Below are positions 44,366 through 55,804 of a stretch of DNA of 64,000 nucleotides, piece after piece. Below the pieces are notes generated by a model, which saw only the letters and a program-made list of their open reading frames with translations, had not been told where the DNA came from and did no database searches. The translations under genes were made by a program, and so were the position numbers. The DNA comes from Collybia mongolica (Eukaryota; Basidiomycota; Agaricomycetes; Agaricales; Clitocybaceae), in contig JAAXNY010000001.1 in the NCBI GenBank assembly GCA_013420905.1, forward strand, positions 3,286,001 to 3,350,000, read 5' to 3'. The first letter of the stretch is position 1. Each line of letters starts with the position of its first letter.

Positions 44366-46758
44366 ACATCTGCTAGTGAGCAGCTAGCATGGTGGACATG
44401 GATGGTGCAGTGGTGTATTCCATATGGTAGAACCATCACCTGGTGGCTGGGTGTGCACCCCTGGATGTGCTGTCTAGACCAAGTAGTGCCAATCACTCCT
44501 GTGTCCAAACCAGATGTGTGTAAGGTGAGTGCATATGTGCCCCACATCTAGTTGCTCAGATATATGTACCTTGTTCTATTGTATATGCACCTATATGCTG
44601 CTGTATACCTTGAGACTACCTTGGTGTAATTCTATCTACCTTGTGATATGTTCTTATTCCTTTTACAAATATTAGTTTACTTCTTACTAATACTTTACCC
44701 CTGTACTATTTGCACAGCTCTAGTAGGCTGATATAGACTTCTGGTACACTCACAGTATTTATCCAATGTACCTATTTATAGATTGGACTACCCAATTGTG
44801 AAACTTAAACTAATTGTTTGAATTTTAAGACAATTAATAAACAAAGAATATACCAAATAGTTAAATCACTAAGAAAGTAATATTGATCCAAATGCCTACT
44901 TGGGTGGAGTGGGCCAACACACTGTGTGGCTCCATTCCACATTCAGGAAGTTGTAAATGAGTAGAAACACTGTAGATGATAGTTTATAGAGGTCATGTGA
45001 CCATGGGAAAATGTTACCAAGTAAACAAGCAATACCTGTGCACAAAACCCAATGCCATAGCTTGCCTGGTTATGGAGAAAACACAAAAACCATCAGAACT
45101 AACTTTTCTCAGGATCATGGACACTAATAAGCATTCAGATTGTTGTCATGTATTTGGTATACTTATATGGTGGAATAGATCATGTGACATGTGCCAATAA
45201 ATAGAGAAATCAATCTAATTTGTATTTCAGGTAAATATAGTAGTAGTTGTTGATTATTCCAATGCTTAGTGTAATTTCCCACAAGGGTCATGTTTGGTAA
45301 GGGTCATTGTTGTTATAAGATGTTTGTTTACTCCTGACATAACACACAGACCTTCAAAACTAGCTGAATCTGGACATTTCTAAAATTTCACTCAAAATGG
45401 ACTGTGGGAAAAATATGCTCAACAAGGAAATTGTAGAGCCATGTTTGTACATTCCAAACATATAAAAACAAAGTTAATAGCTTTACTGGTTATGGAGAAA
45501 AACACAAAATAAATTTTGAAACACAACACTCTGAAATATTAGATATGCATAATTATGATGGCATCATCAAAGGCATTATGTAAGCATCCCAAATACATGC
45601 AAATTATGTCACAACACTTTGTATTTGTGGAGAAATGCTGTAAAAAGCTATAAGAGAAGAAAAATCCCATTATGGAAATATTTTCCCACGGTGTTGAAAT
45701 ATGAATCAATGAATGAATGAATCAATCAACTTTTTGCCTGAAAACTGGGTTGATAAAGAACTTGTAATCAATCAATCAATCAACCAATCAATTTTTTGCC
45801 TGAAACCTGGGTTGATAAAGAACTCGTAATAATAGAAACAAGTTCCCATAGTATTGAAATGTATACCAACCATTCAACATTTAACATTTTATTTCTAGCC
45901 TTGCATCCTGGGTTAATCAAAAACTTATCAGATATGCTAAAAATAGAAATATCATCATCAAAGACAAAGTTCAAACAAATGTACATATGTCTGTTAAGTG
46001 TTTTTTGTTGTATTATCACATACTATATTTAACCATACTTATATAGCTAGCCATTGTCAAGATATTGAGCATTATAGATTCCAGGATCATCCACATTGAC
46101 TTGTTTGGCTATGCTTATGGCCAAGTAATATATAAATGTGATATTAAAATAGATATAATAAGAGATTATAATCAAATTTGGAAAGGCAAACAAATATAAA
46201 TATACATTTCCTGGTGTACCCCCTCCATAGGTCTAGGGGTAGTAGCAATTTCAATTGTTTCTGTTAGCCTTGTATTTGCTGAGATATGCATCATCTATAT
46301 TGTGGGAATTTCATTAATATTGTTTGTTTGGCCAGATGTTGGCAAAGTAATATACAGATGATATTCATTTGTAATATGTAGTAAAAAGGTTGTTGTTGAT
46401 AATGAGATTTGGAAGGGTACAAACAACTACAAACACATATAAATAAACACATCATGTATTCCTTTACAATGTCTAGTAGTAGCATGTCCATCAGCTTTGT
46501 ATTTGCTGAGATAAGTATCATCTATATTGTGGGAATTTCTTTGATATTATTGTTTGTTTGGCCAGATGTGATGAAGTGATATACAGACAGTATTCATTTG
46601 TAATATGTAGCAAGAAAATTGTTGTTGATGAGGTGTATAAAAATAAAAACAAATACAAACACTTACAAACATATACATGAGGCACTACTTCACCATATCT
46701 AACACTAGCAATTTAAATTATATCCATAGGCCTTGTTGTTGTTGAGATATGCAATGAT

Positions 46759-47898
46759 CCTATACATTAAAACAGCAGGGTGTTTTGACCCTAGCTTTGC
46801 TGACCTAATATTTGCTTTGCTGACTAAAAATATGACTAATCAGAAAAAGATGACAAATATTGAACGGATGCCTGAAACAGAAGCAGGCGGCATTTGCCAT
46901 CAGACACATCATTTAGTCATGTGACCAAAAAGCATCCAGCATCAAATTTGTAAAATGTGTGCCCTCAGACTTCTAACTACTAGCTCATGTGTCCATTTGT
47001 TGCTGGGATTTGGAAGTGGTGTCATTTTCTTTCTCCCCTCTCATAGAACATTCTGGAAAGGTCAAATCAATTAAATAAAGTTTCATGGCCATAGCCTATT
47101 GATTACAAAATACTTATCAAAGCATGCATAATAGTTTTGAGGCTCAATTGAGGTATACAGGGAAATATATAAGATTGTGTGCAATCTAGAGAGTGCCTTG
47201 ATTGTAGGCAGGAACATATCACATGTATTTGTTATGAGACTAATTACCATCTCATTTACAAAACCAAAAGCCATAATCATGATTCATCATCTATTCTTGC
47301 CACAGTAAAAATAAGAATGAAGCAGATGGATCTCTCCTGGAATACCAAGGTATTTTGTTGTAAATTCCAATTTTACAGTTGTTCCTTAGAGTGGTATGAG
47401 GCCCCTGGAAGCTCCCCTATATGTTTGGAGAAGTTTTTCACCAGAATGGGCCTTAAATCCACTATATGGGCCAGGGCTTATATCATAAAACATATTTAGT
47501 GCTTTTTGAGGATTGTGAATCTGGGCTCCGGCTCTTCTCAAACTGAAACAGATCAAATGAACCAGTGACCCATTACTTGAAAAAAATCCTTAAGGAAGGT
47601 CTGAAATCTGCTATATTTAGGCCAAGGATTTTGCCAGAATCACTCAGATCTACTATTTTGGGCTGGGAAAATCATCATTTTGGGAGTCTCAAATCCACAA
47701 AAATTTCCCAAACATATAGGGGAGCTTCCAGGGGCCTGTGGTATGGGGGAAAAAAAAACAATGCCATTTGTGGCCAACTGCAATCCACACTCCAGTGACC
47801 ATATGTCTGGAACTCCCTTTATATATTTGTGTAAATATTATTTGCCTGCAGAATGGATGAGCCATCCCCCCCTGCTGAAGGCACAGGTAGTAAGCTTG
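46759..47898. mobile_element. DNA element with ~190-bp TIR, copy C (right TIR lost)
   Basis: The left terminal repeat at 46759-46950 starts CCTATACATTAAAACAGC and is the inverted match of 1817-2008. The interior matches 1-1816 without the retroposon. The copy ends abruptly at AGCTTGTTT (47898), where host-block sequence ATATTGTGGGAAC resumes, so the right terminal repeat is deleted. Block A lacks the element at the matching point near 2431. Confidence 0.65.
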
Positions 47899-48189
47899 TT
47901 TATATTGTGGGAACTTTGATGGTATTGTTTGTTTGGCTAGCTGTGGCAAAGTCATATACAAACTTGATATTCATTTGTAACATGCTTGTAGTGAGAGAGC
48001 TGCTTTTGATCATGATGTTTGAAGGTGAACAAACAAATACAAATACATACAAATATACCAATTGGGTAGCCCTTCACCATATCTAGTGATAGCAATTTAA
48101 ATTGCATCCATAGGTCTTGTCATTGTTGAGATATTCAATGTTTTGTAGCGTGGGAAAAGTTTGGCCCAAAGCGGAAGAAGCCTCTTGTA

Positions 48190-48255
48190 ATCATGCTTAC
48201 GTTTGTCAACTACGCTGTTAGAGCTAACAGCGTAGTTGACAAACGTAAGCATGAT
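48190..48255. repeat. 66-bp palindrome, perfect copy
   Basis: Two exactly complementary 32-bp arms around the dinucleotide AG. The centre reads CTGTTAGAGCTAACAG and the outer ends are ATCATGCTTACG and CGTAAGCATGAT. Single-stranded, it would form a long hairpin with a minimal loop. Confidence 0.9.
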
Positions 48256-48601
48256 TATGCAGTGGACAGTTATTAATTAATTCTTGAGATATCCCAACAT
48301 AAGACCAATTAACTCGAAATTATGGTATTGAATGCAGCTTATGTTAGCAGTTGCCTTTTTTGCTCGAAATCCGCGCGTCAGCTAATATTGATTCCCACAG
48401 TTAGAAAAATATTTCCACGACTACAAAGTGTTACTGATGTACTTCAAAATGTTTACTGATTATGTTCTAATGAATTCTCGGAACACTTCAAATTTACTAA
48501 CCGTGGGAAAAACAACACTGGATCTTGTTGGGTACGCTGAATTTTCCCCGCAAACCCAGGATGATGAATGAGTTACTTATGTAAACATAAGGACTCATAA
48601 C

Positions 48602-49879
48602 AAAGGAGAAACTGGTCAATTGGGCCCTTTATGCTGCTTTTGTTCATTTCCCATTGTCAATGGGGTACAAAGCCACATCAAACCAGGTATAAGTACAGCC
48701 CTCTCAAGTTGATACTAACTTTTTTACACTATTCCTCATTCCAATTGTTCATCTCAAGTAAGCATGGTGAGTATTCCATTAATATTCACTCACACCTGCT
48801 ACTACCTGAGCTTACATCTGTCCCCAGGAACATGAAATACACACCTCCAAATTCCCTTTACAATGGGCATTGTCTATCATCAATCAATACAGAGATGTTT
48901 GTTGGAACCTTGAAGGAAATTTATGGGAGGCAGAATCCACTTTGAATAGGGAATCATGGTAAAACTCGTGACTCAAAGAAACCCTCAAGCATGCCAAGGT
49001 ACTGGTTTGTAATGTCAATACTTGGATTTAAGTGACTTATACTTGTTTCATCCACAAGTTATGTAAATCACAACAAGCACCTCACTCAGCTAGCAGAAGA
49101 GATCGCTCAGCTGCACAGTGAATTGGCTAAAGCAAAAAAAGCTCTAACAGTAATACAGAAAAACAGTAAAGGTGTATGCAACTCACCCCACCCTAGACCC
49201 AAATATGACCTATGGTTCATTAGAAGAGGCAAAGAGAACTAAAATCACTATTAAACAATATGAATGCTGGATTGCAGAACTTGAGAAGGCTGTTATGCTC
49301 TTAAAAGTCAAAGGACAGTGAACATCCTCACCAGACCTAAACACCAATGCTGATACATGTATTACAGAGTACAATGCCAATAACTCCAACCATGATGTTC
49401 AGATTGTTTATTTGATGGAAGAAAACAAGAACCTGAAGGACATTATTGGCTATTTATGTGTCAAGCTGGAGACATTGAGGGCTGACAAGTTGGAGAGGAT
49501 GGAGTATAGCATCTTGACACCTGTGCAGATGAGCCTAGGTGCAGAAATGGAGGGAGTTAGCATTGATGAGCAAGGGGTAGGAGGAAACATGTCTATCAAC
49601 CCCTCTTCTGACCTGGATGAGCTTCTTTGAAACAATTGACATGTACGTGTTTATCCACTGGGTGGTTTTATGTCTCACACTATCTATAGAGGATTTCCAT
49701 TTCCACTGCAGAGCAGTGCCACTCAGTCAACCCAGATTCCAGCCAAAACAAACATCCAACCACATGCAAAGTGCATTCAAGCCTGGGCATCATGGTGGGT
49801 TCAGCAGATGATATACCATCAGGAATCAAGGCTGAAGCCATGGAAGAAGAGAAGGGTGCACTTACTCAGGACACTTGGA
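48602..49879 (+). pseudogene. Possible retroelement Gag-like remnant
   Basis: A TATAAGTACAGCCC promoter-like stretch near 48690 is followed by frames with stops. They include QLAEEIAQLHSELAKAKKAL (about 49090) and a heptad-like helical segment, VYLMEENKNLKDIIGYLCVK (about 49410-49480). The layout recalls a decayed Gag region, but no zinc knuckle or protease is seen, so the assignment is weak. Confidence 0.3.
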
Positions 49880-52304
49880 CTGTACTTTACATTGAGCCAC
49901 ATGTCCTTGTGGACTCCACACAGACTCCATGCGACTCACTTACTGTCTTTCACTATTATAAAGTACTTCCTTTCTTGCTTATAACAGTTTACTATCATAA
50001 TTCTACATACATTGATAATAAATACTATACATTGATAGTAAACACTTAATCTAATATGGGCAGAGGCCCCCACCATTCCTGTAATCCTCATTGCCATTGT
50101 TTTTGGTACTGGTGAAAGGGGGCTCCTGGGCTATAAGTGTGCTGATGCTATGAAATGTAATTGCTTACACACATACACCAAATCTAACAATCAACACACA
50201 AACAGTAGGAATTGCCTGATTTGAGTTCAGGTTCAAGTGCATGAAAGCACTAAGTTTTTAATAGTACTAGTCAAGGCCTTTCTCACTGATCTCTTGACAG
50301 GTTTGATTCGGACAAAGTCTTAATACAAGTGTTTAGACCTTAGGTATATTTTTATAATATCTTTCAATTCAATAAACTGAGTACCAAGTGTATATTCAAT
50401 TATTAATGATCCCAAACGGATCAATAAGCCCAAGTGACTTTTAAAACAAAAGTGCCAAGTGCACCAAAGGCCAAGTGCCTAATAATTCCAATGGACAATA
50501 CAAGTACTAAATTCCAATGAACTGAACCCTTCAATTATGTGATCTCCTTAGCCAAATGCTTCAAGACAATTCTAATCAAGACAATTGAAGCAATCTGATC
50601 CTTAATTCATGCACACAATAGTGTTTCAACAAATGTGATTTGTATATCCTATAGTAACATGAAGTGGGGGCAAGATTCCTTACCTTTACACTACCTATCT
50701 ATGGTCTATTTATAGTGTACAAACTTAATATTATAAAGAATTGTAATTTTATGCAGAACAAGACCCTTCTGTGCCAGGGGCTTGTGTTTTAATGCTGACT
50801 CATCATCTACAACTTGGTGCACATGCCATACATGCCAATTATGTCATTACTTATTACTTGGCCAATATCAAGAGAGCTGGCTAAACTCTTATCAACACTT
50901 GGCAGCGTGCTTGGTTATTTTTAAAACAGTGCAGCACTGTCTTTTACTTCTCCTGATCATTCTGGTTGTTATTTATGGTGTCCCATCTTTCTGGTAATTA
51001 ACACCAAGTGCCCCTGATTAGACTCTGGCCTTGGGTCATGCAAGTCCTGAATTTACAATTACTTCTCCTATTAATGATGATCCCTGGACTAATGATATCA
51101 TACTACAATGGTTACTTATGGTTTAAGATACCGAGGTAGTAACTGGGCATGGTGAATAGAACTAATAATAGTCTGTACTCATAGTCCTCTGTACTGATAG
51201 TGTATTAATCATTAAACTAGTTCACTCTGATTAGCTGTCTTGGAGCTCAACCCTAATCCTCTATTACTGTTTACTTGGTTATTAGAAATGATACTAATAG
51301 CCCCACTTGTTGACTTTACGAGTGCAAACAATTTTGGGCCCTATCACCAGGTGGTGCAGGATGGGCCCCTGCAGTGTTATCAGTGGCCTGGGTAGTGGCA
51401 GTGGCAGCACTGGCATGGTCCCATACTGGCTGTTTTTCTTGCTGTTGTCCCCATTGTCCTTTGTCATCATTGTAGTGGTCATCATCTCCTTTGTCCTCAT
51501 TGTAATTGTCATCCTTTGTTGTTGTTATTGCACCTTGTTGGTACTACTGCTACTGCTGCTGCTGCTGGTGTCTTCATTGTTGTTGTTGTTGTTGTTGTTG
51601 TCTTCCAGGTGTGCCAGGGCACCCTGGGCATTGGCAGCCATGTCCTTCTCATCTCGGGTTCCTGAAGTGGAAGGGGATACACTGCATGGTAAGCATATAG
51701 GTGAGTGGCCTGTGGGACTCACCTCCCTCTGCCCCTCAGGGTGCGCTTTCCTCATCATCCCCTCATTCTGCATCTGTTTTTTGTTCATGCATCATCATGT
51801 TGTTGTTGGTTGGCATTGGGTGTGTTGGTGTTGGCAGTATGGGTGCATTGGCATTGGTATTGGTGTTGGTAGTTTGGTGGGTGTTGTTGATGTGGTTAAA
51901 GAGAACCAACAAAGACATGGCAACAGTAATGTGACCATTGCACATGCTTCAACATATTATGTAATATTCATGCCTGTGCATGTTTGAACCTAGTTGGATG
52001 CAAGTTTTTCAGCCCCATTATATTATATTATTAATAACAAATAGTATATATAATTTGTATAAATAAACATTACATTAGTAATCTGATTAGTAATAGTATT
52101 AGTCAGTGTCCATGGACTCTACAAGCTGTCTGTCTGTGCTTGTCCACATATCTGCATAAAATTATACAAATTGATGTGGACTTGGCATGGATGCAGATTA
52201 TCATCTGGCTAAGTATCCTGCCAAATGAGTCCATACGGACTCCACATGGAGTCTGTGTATCCTCACAGAGTCTACATGGGTTATGTGGCTCAGTGTAAAG
52301 ACCT
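49880..52304 (-). mobile_element. K element, copy K3, with nested solo LTR
   Basis: Reverse orientation to K2. The two ends form a visible terminal inverted repeat, CTTTACAYTGAGCCACAT, near 49884-49902 and 52279-52298. The low-complexity tract is at about 51400-51620, and the subterminal GGACTC/GAGTCC motifs are at 49910-49940 and 52085-52290. A 1234-bp LTR is nested at 50113-51346. Net length is about 1.19 kb. No clean TSD was found; one flank is gypsy sequence. Confidence 0.7.
50113..51346 (-). mobile_element. Solo LTR of the TGATAGGG family, 1234 bp
   Basis: Minus-strand counterpart of 7581-8797: starts TGATAGGGCC (51346) and ends CCCCCTTTCA (50113). It is inserted at a different point of the K element than the first copy, so the two insertions are independent. 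Flanks do not form a clear TSD. Confidence 0.7.
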
Positions 52305-52306
52305 CC

Positions 52307-52560
52307 CAACATCCCAGAACCTGAGCTCATTGATGGTGAAGAACACTACAAAGTTGAAGAAATCCTGGACAGCCATTTCTACTGTAACAAACTGTAGTAC
52401 CTCATTGCATGGAAGGGCTTTGGGTATGAAGAGAACTCATGGGCTAATTCCAACAATGTAAATGCCAATAAATGCATTAGAGAATTCTGTTGTGCAAACC
52501 CAGGCACACCATATCAGATCTGACAAGTTCACTTCACCAACATTCCATTTTAAGCAGTAT
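52307..52560 (+). pseudogene. Ty3/gypsy chromodomain fragment
   Basis: Reads EHYKVEEILDSHFYC, a stop after CNKL, then YLIAWKGFGYEENSWAN, closely related to 19790-19976. The part upstream is replaced by K3. It is followed by the polypurine tract AGAGGGGGGG and an LTR. Confidence 0.75.
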
Positions 52561-52742
52561 ATGAGGATGCACAGTCCTAGAGGGGGGGTAATGTAAGGGG
52601 AACACCCAATTCCATACACATGGCTCCAACTTCACACATTGGACATTTGCCAATGTCCATCATGATCAGACATTGGCATTGTGATTGGTATTGCACATTG
52701 ACATTGGCACTTGCACTTGCACATCAGATTTCAGTTGGAGTA

Positions 52743-53050
52743 CAGTAGCTCAAAAAACTGTCCCAATGTTTGGCCATTTCTTAATGTTTTCCTAATAACA
52801 CAACAGTCACTAGTAATACCATTCTGCAAAAATTATATGTTATACTGCATCATCTCAGCTTTCATTTGATTACTGGATTATGTGATTTGGACAAATATTG
52901 ATGGAATAATAAATAAAACAAAATAATCAGTCATTGGGACAGTTTTTTGACCCTTTGTTATTTTAGTAATATTCCTTCTGCAGCAAGCCAAATCACAATA
53001 AGTTTAAGTGTAGAAATGGCCAAACATTGGGACAGTTTTTTGAGCTACTG
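52743..53050. mobile_element. Tc1-related MITE, 308 bp
   Basis: Flanked by TA at 52741-52742 and 53051-53052. Termini CAGTAGCTCAAAAAACTGTC and its inverted match, with an inner GGGACAGTTTTTTGACCC near 52937, copy the nested-repeat design of the Tc1 element at 13625. The sequences differ (AGCTC/GTCCC against GGCTC/GCCCC), so its source is a sister family. No coding capacity. Confidence 0.85.
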
Positions 53051-53134
53051 TATGTTGGCTTCCCATCAGAGCACATTGGTTCACTTGTAGATGGTGTACA
53101 CTATGACCCTGAGCCATGTGGCAACAATGGGACT

Positions 53135-54109
53135 CCATTGCTATTTTATTTTTATTTTTATTTTTGGTCAAATAATATTAAGTGCGTGTGGGTGTAACCC
53201 AGCTACATGCAGGCAGAGTCACCTACTACCACCAAGTAATCTATAATGGGCCATCAGAGTGGAGCCGTACACTAAGTTTCTCTCCAGGTCATATTACGGG
53301 TCTAGACTGAGGATACCTGCAGTCCAACGGTATTGTACTGTACCATGTCTGAACCTCCCAATGCCTTAAAGGTTTGCCTTCACTTGTTGGGGCATGGTCC
53401 CCTCCCTTCATGTTGGTACCCCATTCCACTCCCCCCCTGGTATTTTCAAGTCACCCTGGAAACCCATTACTTCCCCCCTGGTGTCAAAGATAAATGTCCA
53501 AACTAAATGAACAACCCATACCTCAAACCTGCTCCCCCTCCCCTGAAACCCCCTATTACTTGCCCCCCTGTTCCACACCGCTCTCCCAAAACAATGACTC
53601 CCCTCCAAACTGAGGCTGCCAAATCCCACCATGGATGATAAACTGACATTCTTCCCAAGAGGTGTGCTCTGTGCAGGGACAGTAGCTGATTGGGGGCCAG
53701 ACCCCTTCCTCCTTTTGTATTTGGGTGTAGTGGTTAAGCGAGTATGAAAAAATTGTCAAAAATGTTGGCGGTGATGCTCCCTAAGGATCTGCGCAAAGCA
53801 GAGTACAAGAGTTGTGGTGTCCTCATGTGGCCTGGTAGTTGATAAGGTGGATGTGAACGGATTAGTGAAGCCCCCAGTACAGGCAAAATGGAGAGGACCC
53901 TGCAAATAGTCAGGATCGGCTCCAATAAGTTAAAAATTTGGATATTGTATAAAAGAATAGTGGCCCAGGCCAATAAAGTGGTCTGATGAAAGGCAATCTT
54001 GATTAGGGATGAGGTGTTAGGTAGTTTAGAGATGACCTAGTGCAGGAGGGATGAATTCCCATGGTCAGATGGTGGTGGTAAAAGATCAAGAAGTGTTGCC
54101 ATGGCTATT
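53135..54109 (-). mobile_element. PolyA retroposon, copy 4, with ATTTT-type tail and 11-bp TSD
   Basis: Minus-strand element at 53146-54098. The tail is a TTTTA/ATTTT array near 53143-53165 and not pure T. The target CCATNGCTATT occurs at 53135-53145 and 54099-54109 with one mismatch. The insertion point in the LTR is confirmed by the uninterrupted LTR sequence CTTCATGGCTATTGTT at about 20310. Minus-strand frames 53734-53973 and 53556-53759 match those of the other copies. Confidence 0.85.
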
Positions 54110-54296
54110 ATTTAGAATAGGTACATAGGATAGAGACCCCTGGCAGAGGATCCTCAGAGTATTCTCTTTGGATTTCTCTGCTAGGTAATTAGATAGCCTG
54201 TTGCTTGACTTCATAAATATAACTTTGGATTCCTCTGCTAGATCACACATCAGCCAACCTGGGATTAGCATGGTGCAATGTAGGGTTGCCCTTACA

Positions 54297-55172
54297 GCTA
54301 CTTGGTATCAAGCTATTGGCATCCACTGCTTACCACCCACAGACTGATGGACAAACAAAGCACATCAACCAAGAGCTGGAGCAGTACCTCTGCATTTTTG
54401 TAAGTGAACAATAAGACAATTGGACTGAACTGCTCCCCCTTGCTGAATTCCAGTACAATAACCACATACATGCCTCTACACAGCATTTACCTTTCCTCCT
54501 GGACACTGGACAACACCCACACATGGGCTTTGGGCCACAGGCTGCACCATTGCATTTGGAAATGGTCAACAAGTTCTGTGATTGGATGAAGTCCACCCTA
54601 GAGGAAGCAAAGGCTGTGCTTGCAAAGGCAAAGGATGACATTGCATTGTACAACAATCAGCAACAAAGGCCAATGCCTAATTATGAGGTTGGGGACATGA
54701 TGTCCTTGGATGCAGGCAATATTCACACAACCTGACCATCAGCCAAGTTCACTCATCACTACCTCAGGCTCTACAAGATTGAAGCATGCATTGGAACACA
54801 TGTGTATTGCCTCAAACTCCCAACCTCCATGTTATGTATCCACCCAGTCTTCCATGTTGACAAACTACTCCCTGCACTATGTGACCTGATCCCTGGACAA
54901 TGCCCAACATGTATCCCTGAACCCAAACTTGTCAATGGTGAAGAGCACTATGAAGTTGAAGATGTTCTGAACAGCCACTTCTATTGCAAGAAGCTCCAGT
55001 ACCTCATCACACAGAAGGGCTATGGGTATGAAGAGAACTCATGGGCCAATGCCAATAATGTAAATGCCAATGAGCATGTCAGAGAATTCTATTGTACAAA
55101 TCTCAGCACACCATGCTGCACCAACAAGTTCACTTTGCAAATATCCCATTCCAAACAGCATGTGAGGACACA
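54297..55172 (+). pseudogene. Ty3/gypsy integrase C-terminal half with chromodomain
   Basis: Starts inside the integrase core ([20 protein letters not shown], catalytic Glu region). It continues through LLPLAEFQYNNHIHAST, the linker KFCDWMKSTLEEAK, RLYKIEACIGTHVYCLKLP and a chromodomain (EEHYEVEDVLNSHFYC, YLITQKGYGYEENSW). Stops occur near 54411 and 54733. This copy gives the uninterrupted reference for the LINE insertion site (about 54766-54780). Confidence 0.85.
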
Positions 55173-55194
55173 CACACTCTGAAAGGGGGGGTAA

Positions 55195-55644
55195 TGTAAG
55201 GGGAGTGTCCATTCTGCATGTGCTATCACACCTTCCAACACCAGCCCTCTCATCACAACACTCAGTTCCACTCATTGCACACTCAGCCATAAACACTCTT
55301 GTGTCTCCTACCATTGGCATGCTTGTTATCAGCACCTCACTCACTTTGTTATCACAATGGGCATGCTGACTGCATGCACCATCAGAGAACACATAGCTTG
55401 CTTATAGATAATGTACAGTACAACCCTGAGCCATGTGGCAACAATGGGAACTCCCTGCTCTTGTTTAGACTAGATATATAGGATAGAGATACCTGGCAGA
55501 GGATCCTCAGAGTATTCTCTTTGGATTTCCTCTGCTAGGTGAGTGCATAGACTCCACTTCTAAATATAACTTTGGATTTCCTCTGCTAGATCACCCATTG
55601 GCCAACCTTGGGTTAGCACAGTGCAATGTAGAGTTGCCCTTACA
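55195..55644 (+). mobile_element. Gypsy 3' LTR, 450 bp
   Basis: Follows a polypurine tract (GAAAGGGGGGG). Starts TGTAAGGGGAGT and ends GTTGCCCTTACA. Contains the duplicated segment CTTTGGATTTCCTCTGCTAG at about 55522 and 55571. The most complete LTR of this family here. Confidence 0.85.
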
Positions 55645-55804
55645 CATTCAGAGTACATTGGACTCCAGTCAGATTACATGTAAGGGGAGCACATACACAC
55701 ACCACATCTAGTCACTTGGATATATCTCACTTATCATATACTACATTGGTCGTCGAAATTGGAAAGGCATCTCGTATACACATGAACGATACAGCCATCC
55801 ATTG
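55645..55804. other. Boundary spacer with LTR-like fragment
   Basis: TGTAAGGGGAGCACATACACACAC at about 55680 resembles the start of another LTR and the 5577-5630 and 44520-44570 sequences. It stops near 55740, where the transporter 3' flank begins. Confidence 0.4.

Larger units (their letters stand above)
42918..48601. repeat. Duplicated block, copy C
   Basis: Colinear with 3708-7052. The boundaries are GGTTCTGGAACACTTGTCAGG on the left and ACTCATAAC on the right. It contains the solo LTR, the empty site of retroposon 2 near 44460-44475, an extra 0.7-kb segment, the long-TIR element and the perfect 66-bp palindrome. Confidence 0.75.
52592..54296 (+). mobile_element. Gypsy 3' LTR split by a MITE and a retroposon
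   Basis: LTR from TGTAAGGGGAAC (52592) to TTGCCCTTACA (54296). Removing the MITE (52743-53050) and retroposon 4 (53146-54098) with their target duplications leaves about 430 bp, close to the 450-bp LTR at 55195-55644. It abuts the integrase of the next gypsy copy, as if this element had inserted there. Confidence 0.8.

Noticed and set aside
55676..55740. Second complete LTR after the gypsy 3' LTR
   Set aside because: Only about 60 bp with an LTR-like start; no end or TSD could be found.
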